Below, piece by piece: positions 1-5,458 of a stretch of 11,433 bases of DNA (position 1 is the first letter of the stretch; the number at the start of each line of letters is the position of its first letter). Position numbers and translations under genes: made by a program. The notes below the pieces were generated by a model. The model was not told the DNA's origin. It did no database searches and saw only the letters and a program-made list of their open reading frames with translations. The stretch covers positions 3,118,685 to 3,130,117 of the forward strand of contig NZ_GL629647.1 of NCBI RefSeq assembly GCF_000185845.1. The letters run 5' to 3'. This stretch comes from Segatella salivae DSM 15606. Its GTDB lineage: Bacteria; Bacteroidota; Bacteroidia; Bacteroidales; Bacteroidaceae.

Positions 1-119
1 AAACTTATCTCTTGACTTACTTCTTGAACTTTGAACTCTCGTCTATCAAAAGCACTCCAGGAAGGTTACTTTATGGGACATAACAAACTATCTCTTTCTT
101 TATACTGGCAAGGTGTGTC

Positions 120-171
120 TTTGTACCACAAATTGCCATTTGTCCCACAAAGCCCCTTGCCCCGAAAGGGG
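120..171. repeat. Iteron-like repeats plus GC-rich hairpin, candidate oriT
   Basis: Two direct copies of TTTGT(A/C)CCACAAA lie at 120-132 and 139-151, 19 bases apart start to start. Each has its own 5-bp dyad (TTTGT/ACAAA). They are followed by a GC-rich stem: CCCCTT at 153-158 pairs with AAGGGG at 166-171, or alternatively CCCC-GAAA-GGGG at 160-171. The cluster ends about 40 bases before a mobilisation-like gene. Iterons and a hairpin beside a mob gene are the usual layout of a transfer origin, so oriT is a reasonable inference. I recognise no known nic site, and a promoter/operator for the downstream gene is the main alternative. Confidence 0.4.
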
Positions 172-213
172 AGATAAATCACTCCAAAGTCGTGATTAGA
201 AAACATAGAAACG

Positions 214-639
214 ATGAAAAGAAAGAAAACAAACAAGCCAGACGGCAGATGTACCACCTGCCCCAAATGGGACAGATGGCACATCAGATTATCCAACTAC
301 GAAGACCAACAAAAAGTCATCAATCTTTATCGAAAGTCGGGAGCAAAAACCAAGAGTGATTATCTAAGGGCAAGATTACTTGGAGAGTCATTCAAGGTTA
401 TCACAGAAGACAAGTCAGATGAGAAATACTTGCGTGAACTCTCTAACATAATATCTCAAATTCACAAGATTGGTGTTCTCTATAACGAAGCAGTCAAGAC
501 ACTCAACTGTTATCATTCTGCCGCTACTGCTCAAAGAATGCTCCACAAACTTGAAGCCTTTTCTAAAGCCATCGTCAGATTACAAGAACAGGCTATTGTT
601 CTAACGATAAAATATCAGATAAAGGAAGCTACCAAGTAA
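214..639 (+). CDS. MobC-like / ribbon-helix-helix type mobilisation accessory protein
   Basis: A 141-residue basic protein with a Lys-rich start. Residues about 22-57 (WHIRLSNYEDQQ...KTKSDYLRARLLG) have the layout of the DNA-binding part of MobC-type relaxosome proteins: a short beta strand, then two helices with the common K/R-S-x-[YF]-L/I-R pattern. The segment ISQIHKIGVLYNEAVKTLN (about 78-96) resembles the helix that follows in that family. Such proteins bind oriT and help the relaxase nick it; no relaxase gene follows here. The gene instead ends inside the 3' end of the convergent recombinase gene (11-bp overlap). Its last codons share an inverted, same-phase match with the end of that gene, so the C-terminus may have been rebuilt by rearrangement. 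CPKW with Cys13/Cys16 near the start has no obvious partner pair. The mobilisation assignment rests on pattern only. Confidence 0.55.
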   Translation: MKRKKTNKPDGRCTTCPKWDRWHIRLSNYEDQQKVINLYRKSGAKTKSDYLRARLLGESFKVITEDKSDEKYLRELSNIISQIHKIGVLYNEAVKTLNCYHSAATAQRMLHKLEAFSKAIVRLQEQAIVLTIKYQIKEATK

Positions 640-663
640 TTACTTTATCGACAATAGCCTGTT
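587..663. repeat. Inverted repeat spanning the convergent 3' ends of mob-like gene and recombinase
   Basis: AACAGGCTATTGT at 587-599 is repeated inverted at 651-663, and CGATAAA at 605-611 is repeated inverted at 644-650. The left arm has five extra bases (600-604). Both 13-bp arms are read in the same codon phase, giving Gln-Ala-Ile-Val near both C-termini. The structure could act as a bidirectional terminator stem with a bulge, though no U-tract follows. It could also be a scar of an inverted partial copy of the recombinase 3' end. Confidence 0.6.
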
Positions 664-1435
664 GTTCACTGGCTGTGCGACGTAGATAAATACGGGTGGT
701 TTCAATGCTTTCATGTCCCATAAGGTCGGCAAGCAAAGAAATATCGTTGAACTTTTCAAGGAAATTCTTGGCAAAACGATGACGGAACGAATGAGGGTAA
801 ACTACTTTTTCATTCAATCCATATTTCGCAGCATAATTCTTTAACTGTTGTGCGATTCCTCTTGTTGTAATACGTTCGCCAAAGCGATTGAGAAAAAGAT
901 AACCTGTCATGCGATTGACTTTACCAAGCCATTCGTTGGCTTCTATGCTTAAAGACTTTGGAATATAGATACGGCGTATTTTACCACCTTTGGTGTAAAT
1001 GTCAAAATAGCCTATTTGCACATGCTCTACCTTTATTTGTATTAGTTCGCTGACCCTTGCTCCCGTGGCAGCAAGGAAACGAACAACAAAATACCACTCT
1101 TGGTTCTCCTCCTTTCTTAGCTTATTTTTCAGGAAAATGTAGTCTGCATTACTGATTACATTTTCCAAATAACTACGCTGCTGCACTTTGACGGATTTAA
1201 GCCTCAAGCGAGATTTGCCCATATAATCAAGATACTTATTTATTGCCTGAATACGGAGATTTACTGTTTTAGGCTTGAATTTCTCAATAAGATAGGTTTT
1301 ATAAACGAGCAAATTACGCTTATTCAACTCTTTGTTTCGAGAATAATACTCTTTTACAGCATAAAGATAAGCTGCAATCGTATTCTCCGACATATTCCCT
1401 CGGCGCAAATACATTTCAAAATTTTCAATGTTCAT
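629..1435 (-). CDS. Tyrosine site-specific recombinase, probable hsdS invertase
   Basis: A 268-residue integrase/recombinase of the lambda Int family. It cuts and rejoins DNA through a covalent 3'-phosphotyrosine. An N-terminal SAM-like core-binding domain (about 1-90; SENTIAAYLYAVKEYY) is followed by the catalytic domain. The catalytic set appears complete: Arg127 in ATGARVSEL, Lys149 in the beta-hairpin TKGGK, His215 and Arg218 in PHSFRHRFA, His241 in LMGHESIETTRIYL, and Tyr250. The size is that of compact XerC/D-like invertases, without a long N-terminal arm. It begins 66 bases from the 33-bp repeat that bounds the silent hsdS copy and is transcribed away from it. Recombinases of this class sit beside invertible hsdS loci in other bacteria, so the nearby inverted repeats are its likely substrates. 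Its 3' end overlaps the mob-like gene, and no terminator with a U-tract is visible. Confidence 0.9.
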   Translation of the reverse strand: MNIENFEMYLRRGNMSENTIAAYLYAVKEYYSRNKELNKRNLLVYKTYLIEKFKPKTVNLRIQAINKYLDYMGKSRLRLKSVKVQQRSYLENVISNADYIFLKNKLRKEENQEWYFVVRFLAATGARVSELIQIKVEHVQIGYFDIYTKGGKIRRIYIPKSLSIEANEWLGKVNRMTGYLFLNRFGERITTRGIAQQLKNYAAKYGLNEKVVYPHSFRHRFAKNFLEKFNDISLLADLMGHESIETTRIYLRRTASEQQAIVDKVITW

Positions 1436-1439
1436 TTTA

Positions 1440-1481
1440 ATATATTATTAGTAAAAAAGATTGCTATCACTAATAATATAT
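1440..1481. repeat. 13-bp perfect inverted repeat upstream of the recombinase
   Basis: ATATATTATTAGT (1440-1452) and its reverse complement (1469-1481) flank 16 bases. The dyad occupies the 5' leader of the recombinase gene, which starts at 1435, and lies 20 bases from the 33-bp repeat. It is AT-rich with no U-tract logic for this orientation, so an operator, an mRNA leader hairpin or a recombinase accessory site are the plausible readings. A weak -7-like box for the recombinase (TGAATTTG on the minus strand, 1490-1497) lies just upstream. Confidence 0.55.
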
Positions 1482-1500
1482 AGCACTGACAAATTCATAG

Positions 1501-1533
1501 AATTCCTATTATGAGAAGATACTTGCCACAGGG
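1501..1533 (+). repeat. Outer shufflon inverted repeat, left arm (33 bp, perfect)
   Basis: These 33 bases are identical to the reverse complement of 4219-4251. They encode NSYYEKILATG in frame with the silent hsdS body. Identity stops abruptly at both ends: the bases at 1500 and 1534 differ from the partner, and inward of the arm the two copies are only similar. A perfect block inside diverged homologues is what repeated site-specific exchange leaves. An in-frame TAG occupies 1498-1500, directly before the arm. Confidence 0.95.
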
Positions 1534-1536
1534 GAG

Positions 1537-2844
1537 ATGAAGTGTATTGACGAGGAGATACCTTTTGAGGTGCCGTCTTCATGGGGCTGGTGCAGGCTCG
1601 GTACTATTTGCAACTATCTTCACAGAGGAAAATCTCCGAGATATGGTAACGATAAGATTCTTCCTATAATGGCTCAGAAATGTAACCAATGGGATAGAAT
1701 CTACACAGATAGATGTTTGTTCTCAGATAAAGCCTTTATTGAAAAATATAAAGAAGAACAATATCTACAAGTCGGAGATGTTATCGTTAATTCAACTGGT
1801 GGCGGTACAGTAGGAAGAACGGGATATATTGAGAAATATGTATTTGAGAAATACACCAAGTTTGTCGCAGACTCTCATGTTACCGTTGTACGAACTAACA
1901 AACTTGTCTCTTCAAGGTACATTTATTATTATCTTATTTCTCCATTCATACAGATTGGGTTGGAAGAACGATGTTCAGGAAGCACAAATCAGATAGAACT
2001 TGGTACCGCAAGTATCTATAACAATATCATTCCCCTACCACCTTATGCCGAGCAGAAAAGAATAATTGAGAAAATTGCCGAGGTTATCCCCGTTGTTAAC
2101 AGATTTGGAGAAAAACAAGATTTTCTCGAAAAACTTAATCAAGGACTGAAGCCTTCACTACACAAGTCAATTCTTCAAGAGGCAATTCAAGGGAGGCTTG
2201 TTCCACAAGACCCAAATGATGAGCCTGCATCAGCATTGCTCGACAAGATACAAGCAGAAAAGGTGAGGCTCGTAAAGAAAGGCATCTTGAAGAAAAAAGA
2301 TTTGCAAACAAGTATCATCTATAAAGGTGAGAATAACAAGTATTATGAGCAAGTCGGTGGAACTTCTCAACAAATAGAAACAGATTATGATTTTCCTAAC
2401 CATTGGGAAGTAGTCAGACTTGCCCATATATGTAGGCTTATAGATGGTGAGAAGCGTGAAGGGAACTTCGTTTGCTTAGATGCCAAATACCTCCGAGGCA
2501 AATCTACAGGAAATTTACTATGCAAAGGCAAGTTCGTAAGAACAGGTGATAATATAATCCTTGTAGATGGTGAAAACTCTGGTGAGGTATTTCCTGTTCC
2601 ATGCGATGGATATATGGGTAGTACTTTCAAACAACTATGGGTTAGTGAAGCAATGCATCTCCCATACGTTCTCTATTTTATCCAGTTCTATAAAGATTTG
2701 CTTCGCAACTCAAAGAAAGGTGCTGCCGTTCCTCATCTTAACAAAGAAATTTTCTACTCTTTGGTCATTGGCATTCCTCCATGCAAGGAACAAATGAGAA
2801 TAGCCAAGCAAGTTAAGTTACTAACCGACAAGATAAAGGGCTAA
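1537..2844 (+). CDS. hsdS: Silent, 5'-truncated type I specificity subunit (alternative HsdS body)
   Basis: A second HsdS body of 435 residues from the first in-frame ATG. The reading frame is open from 1501 and would supply 447 residues after inversion. It has target-recognition domain 1 (from SWGWCRLGTIC to LPPYAEQKRIIEKI), a central conserved helix region (HKSILQEAIQGRLVPQDPND), domain 2 (from NHWEVVRL to PPCKEQMRIAKQV), and the C-terminal DKIKG. It lacks the N-terminal conserved stretch of about 63 residues that the expressed copy has. A TAG stop sits immediately upstream and no promoter is visible. Its recognition domains differ clearly from those of the facing hsdS, so it is a store of alternative DNA specificity rather than a decayed duplicate. 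The ATG at 1537 lies inside the domain and is probably not a used start. Confidence 0.9.
   Translation: MKCIDEEIPFEVPSSWGWCRLGTICNYLHRGKSPRYGNDKILPIMAQKCNQWDRIYTDRCLFSDKAFIEKYKEEQYLQVGDVIVNSTGGGTVGRTGYIEKYVFEKYTKFVADSHVTVVRTNKLVSSRYIYYYLISPFIQIGLEERCSGSTNQIELGTASIYNNIIPLPPYAEQKRIIEKIAEVIPVVNRFGEKQDFLEKLNQGLKPSLHKSILQEAIQGRLVPQDPNDEPASALLDKIQAEKVRLVKKGILKKKDLQTSIIYKGENNKYYEQVGGTSQQIETDYDFPNHWEVVRLAHICRLIDGEKREGNFVCLDAKYLRGKSTGNLLCKGKFVRTGDNIILVDGENSGEVFPVPCDGYMGSTFKQLWVSEAMHLPYVLYFIQFYKDLLRNSKKGAAVPHLNKEIFYSLVIGIPPCKEQMRIAKQVKLLTDKIKG
2323..2357 (+). repeat. Inner shufflon inverted repeat, left arm
   Basis: The 35 bases match the reverse complement of 3425-3459 with one mismatch, at 2332. The 25 bases 2333-2357 are identical. 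The arm encodes KGENNKYYEQVG at the end of the central conserved region, just before recognition domain 2. Inversion here swaps only the second domain. The arm shares TATTATGAG with the outer repeat. Confidence 0.88.
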
Positions 2845-2863
2845 TTATACCTTTATCTTGTCG
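2826..2863. repeat. 14-bp inverted repeat at the junction of the convergent hsdS stops
   Basis: CGACAAGATAAAGG (2826-2839) is the reverse complement of 2850-2863, with 10 bases between. Both arms encode DKIK at the C-terminus of each hsdS. The two stop codons, at 2842-2844 and on the minus strand at 2847-2845, abut with no base between them. The hairpin could serve as a shared terminator, although no clear U-tract follows. Inversion across it would change only the last residue (Gly/Val). Confidence 0.75.
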
Positions 2864-4440
2864 AATGTTTGCGACACTTTTTCTACTATACGCTCTTGCT
2901 CGGCGAGTGGAGGAATTGGCAGCAATGCCTGTCCAAGACGCTCCTTCCCAATGTTGTAGAATGCTTGCCCAGACTTATTGGTTATGGTCTTCATATACTC
3001 TATCAGTATAGGAGAACTCAGAAGGTTGAGCAAGTATTGTGATAAGGTATCCACACTAAAGAACGGACGAATAATAAAAACAAAGCCGCCAACAGTCGTA
3101 TGAGGCATATCATATTCTGTCCTTGCCATTTTACCGATATTCTCAAGACTTGTTACGGCAGGTGTAACTATGTCATTCTTTTTTAGTAATATATTATCTT
3201 TGACCTTTTCATTTGGCAGATACAAATCATCTGGCTTATTTATTAGTGCAAAAGGAAGAATGTTTCCTCCACGCCAAACTCTAATTCCAATGCCATTCAT
3301 TGTAGCGTCCTCTTTCTTGAAAGTCGCACCTGTGAAAATGCTACATATATCCTTTAGACGGCACCACCTCCAGCCATTAGGCTCTTCAAATGGAATTACC
3401 TCTGAGATGTCAAGTCTTGTAGAGCCGACTTGCTCATAATACTTGTTATCCTCACCTTTGAATATGGTGCTCGACACCAAGACCTTTTCCTTCAAGACGC
3501 CATCCTCCACAAGTCTCACCTTTTCTGCTTTTATCCTTTCAAGTAGGATTGAGGCTGGCTCATCTGTCGGATCTTGTGAAACAAGCCGACCCTGTATGGC
3601 TTCTTGAAGTATGGATTTTTTTAACTTATCATTTATTGTAATATTCAGCTTATCCAAACTGTTCTGAACATCGCTATATTTTGCTATTAGGGGTAAAAGT
3701 ACTCCTAATTGAGCAACAATTCTCTTTTGAGCAGAAAGAGGAGGGAATGGTAATAGCAATCCTTTTAAACGATTCGCTGAAAGTCCAGGCATTGCAGTTC
3801 CTACCGAGGTTAAGTTATTGCTTTCTTTTAATAGGTAGATAAAGTAATATACATATTCACAGATGCCATTTATATATGGGCGTAATCTATGAACATGATT
3901 TTGAAGACAAATATCATAGTCAAAGTGCCAAATTGCAGAACGACCGTAGCCTGCACCACCTTCACAAACAAGTAAATCACCTTTGGTTGCAGAACATCTT
4001 TTTATTTCTTCCTCTGTAAAATTCATAATTTTTACATTATCAAGGATGAAATACCCCCAATATAAATTGGATGTTGTAATAAATTTCTGTGGGGTTCCAA
4101 TATTCTTATTACTACTTTGTTGTTTTCCACTAGCATGATTAAACACACTACCAATGCGTGTCCACTCCCAACCGTTAGGAATCTCAAATGGAATCTCGTC
4201 ATCAATACATTTCACTTTCCCTGTGGCAAGTATCTTCTCATAATAGGAATTGTCCTCACCGCGATAAATGATAGATTCTTTCTTGTCACGTTTGATTTTC
4301 CCCTCTTTGATAAGACGCTCTTTCTCTACTCGAATCTTTTCGAGAAGTACTGACGCAGGCTCATCATTTGGATCTTGGGGAATCAGTTTGCCTTGTATGG
4401 CCCACTGGAGTATGCTGTTTTTTAATTGCTTGCCATTCAT
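2845..4440 (-). CDS. hsdS: Type I restriction-modification specificity subunit, expressed copy
   Basis: A 531-residue HsdS that sets the DNA target of the HsdM and HsdR complex. The order is: N-terminal conserved region about 1-63 (LKNSILQWAIQGKLIPQDPN); recognition domain 1 about 75-245 (from GWEWTRIGSVF to PPLSAQKRIV); central conserved region about 255-338 (LKKSILQEAIQGRLVSQDPT); recognition domain 2 about 340-520 (from GWRWCRLKDICSIF to PPLAEQERIVEKV); and a short C-terminal DKIKV. The half-to-half repeat of conserved regions is the normal circular HsdS plan. The length fits the EcoAI/EcoEI-like (type IB) group. The outer repeat covers residues 64-74 and the inner repeat 328-339, so everything after residue 63 can be exchanged with the silent copy. 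It is the last gene of the operon, 12 bases after the secreted-protein gene, and expression presumably depends on upstream promoters. Confidence 0.95.
   Translation of the reverse strand: MNGKQLKNSILQWAIQGKLIPQDPNDEPASVLLEKIRVEKERLIKEGKIKRDKKESIIYRGEDNSYYEKILATGKVKCIDDEIPFEIPNGWEWTRIGSVFNHASGKQQSSNKNIGTPQKFITTSNLYWGYFILDNVKIMNFTEEEIKRCSATKGDLLVCEGGAGYGRSAIWHFDYDICLQNHVHRLRPYINGICEYVYYFIYLLKESNNLTSVGTAMPGLSANRLKGLLLPFPPLSAQKRIVAQLGVLLPLIAKYSDVQNSLDKLNITINDKLKKSILQEAIQGRLVSQDPTDEPASILLERIKAEKVRLVEDGVLKEKVLVSSTIFKGEDNKYYEQVGSTRLDISEVIPFEEPNGWRWCRLKDICSIFTGATFKKEDATMNGIGIRVWRGGNILPFALINKPDDLYLPNEKVKDNILLKKNDIVTPAVTSLENIGKMARTEYDMPHTTVGGFVFIIRPFFSVDTLSQYLLNLLSSPILIEYMKTITNKSGQAFYNIGKERLGQALLPIPPLAEQERIVEKVSQTFDKIKV
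3425..3459 (-). repeat. Inner shufflon inverted repeat, right arm
   Basis: Partner of 2323-2357, located in the expressed hsdS at residues 328-339 (KGEDNKYYEQVG). Positions 3425-3449 are identical to the partner, 3450 is the single mismatch (Asp here, Asn in the silent copy), and 3451-3459 match again. Confidence 0.88.
4219..4251 (-). repeat. Outer shufflon inverted repeat, right arm (33 bp, perfect)
   Basis: Partner of 1501-1533, covering codons 64-74 of the expressed hsdS exactly. Because both arms contain whole codons in the same phase, an exchange anywhere within them keeps the frame and changes nothing in the 11 residues encoded. Confidence 0.95.
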
Positions 4441-4452
4441 AACTAATTACTT

Positions 4453-4953
4453 TTAGAAATCATCATCTTGCGATTTTACCTTCAAGAAGAACTGATACAG
4501 TTTCTTCCCAATTTTATCTTTCTTGAAAGTCCGCTCATGATTCATCGGTGTCATAGACAGACGAATCTTTGCCACGCCATCATTTATCTTCTCAAAATCA
4601 GATGGATCCACTTTGAATTGAGCAGTAGAGCTTGTCTCCGTAACGGGTATGACCATATTACCAGACACTATACCAGCTGATTCACTACCATTTCCAATAA
4701 CCACGCCTTTAAATTCAAGTACATCATCATTGAATGTGCGCATTTTCATTGTTGGTTGACTAAGAAAATTCATCCTGTCAGACCGAACTGTTGCAATGAT
4801 ATAATAAGAGGAGTCCTGTTTTGCAACACTATACTTTATATAACACCCTTCGGCTGCAAGGGCTTTGTATGTGTACGCAACAGTCTGCGCATTGATTGAA
4901 TTTCCCACAATCAAGAACATGAGGACTAATATATATCGAAATATATCTTTCAT
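4453..4953 (-). CDS. Small secreted protein of unknown function within the hsd operon
   Basis: A 166-residue protein I do not recognise. It starts with a clear Sec signal peptide: a short charged start (MKDIFR), a hydrophobic core (YILVLMFLIVG), and a likely cut near NSINA-Q (residue 22/23). There is no lipobox cysteine, so the product is probably periplasmic or secreted, or surface-exposed after further export. The mature part is about 140 residues, rich in beta-type stretches (YTYKALAAEGCYIKYSVAK, SYYIIATVRSD), with a Lys-rich C-terminal part and an acidic DDDF end. It lies 22 bases after the Doc-family gene and 12 bases before hsdS, inside the operon and just outside the invertible segment. 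An exported protein among cytoplasmic restriction genes is unexpected. It could be a passenger or a part of a defence role, and the sequence does not decide between these. Confidence 0.8.
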   Translation of the reverse strand: MKDIFRYILVLMFLIVGNSINAQTVAYTYKALAAEGCYIKYSVAKQDSSYYIIATVRSDRMNFLSQPTMKMRTFNDDVLEFKGVVIGNGSESAGIVSGNMVIPVTETSSTAQFKVDPSDFEKINDGVAKIRLSMTPMNHERTFKKDKIGKKLYQFFLKVKSQDDDF

Positions 4954-4975
4954 TTTTGTTTATTTCTTATCGTAT

Positions 4976-5458
4976 TTAACCTTCCTTGTAATAGTCTTCA
5001 CCTTCTATGCCTAATGAATCTCCACTAATAGCATTAGCGATGTCTATTTTTAGTTCTTCATCATAGTCCCTGCCATTTACAAAGCAAGTCATTATTCGGA
5101 GAAGTAAATCTTGGTCTATATGGGATGCTGCCACGTGGAAAACGATGAACTCTAAATGGCGCATAAAGATACATGCTTCCCAAGGATGATTGTTCTTGTG
5201 TAAGAAATAAGCCCCAAGGGTCAGAGCTATGCGCTTGTTTCCATCGTTAAAATAATGACCAGAACAGAATTTGAATACTAAATACGATAACTTATCTGCA
5301 AAGGTCGGGTAATATGAGTCGTTCTGAATAAATTCCAATGTGGCTAATATACCTCCTTCATCGCGGATACCTTCAAATCCGCCGTCGCTCGCATCTATCA
5401 TTTTACGATAGACAGACAGAGCTTCGTCGTAAGTGATATATTTTATATCTTCATTCAT
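4976..5458 (-). CDS. Doc/Fic-family protein (possible toxin)
   Basis: A 160-residue single-domain Fic-fold protein of the Doc type. The active-site motif is HYFNDGNKRIAL at residues 68-79 (His68, Phe70, Asp72, Asn74, Lys75, Arg76), matching the Doc/Fic pattern HxFx[D/N][A/G]NKR. GIRDEGGILATLE (residues 30-42) is the Doc-like N-terminal conserved stretch. Fic proteins modify target proteins by AMP transfer, and Doc of phage P1 phosphorylates EF-Tu; which reaction applies here cannot be read from the motif. The C-terminal extension beyond the Fic core (about 115-160) is acidic. The start codon overlaps the end of the RhuM-like gene by 8 bases (ATGAATGA), so the two are translationally coupled. 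No Phd-like antitoxin gene is present, which makes the upstream DNA-binding protein the natural candidate partner. Confidence 0.85.
   Translation of the reverse strand: MNEDIKYITYDEALSVYRKMIDASDGGFEGIRDEGGILATLEFIQNDSYYPTFADKLSYLVFKFCSGHYFNDGNKRIALTLGAYFLHKNNHPWEACIFMRHLEFIVFHVAASHIDQDLLLRIMTCFVNGRDYDEELKIDIANAISGDSLGIEGEDYYKEG

Larger units (their letters stand above)
1501..4251. other. Invertible hsdS specificity region (shufflon)
   Basis: This 2751-bp segment is bounded by the 33-bp repeats and holds the 3' part of hsdS and the convergent silent copy. A nested inversion of 1137 bp is possible between the second repeat pair (2323-3459). All crossover points keep frame. The present HsdS is 531 residues; outer inversion gives 510, inner inversion alone 500, and the remaining combination 541. 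Invertible hsdS genes are established in several bacteria, including Bacteroidales. That this copy actually inverts is inferred from repeat identity and the adjacent recombinase. Confidence 0.88.

Noticed and set aside
120..151. CRISPR array
   Set aside because: Only two short repeat units with a 6-base interval and no cas genes.
66..296. Minus-strand open frame of 76 codons over the iteron region
   Set aside because: It overlaps the repeats and the start of the mob-like gene, and has Cys-rich, low-information translation with no family features.
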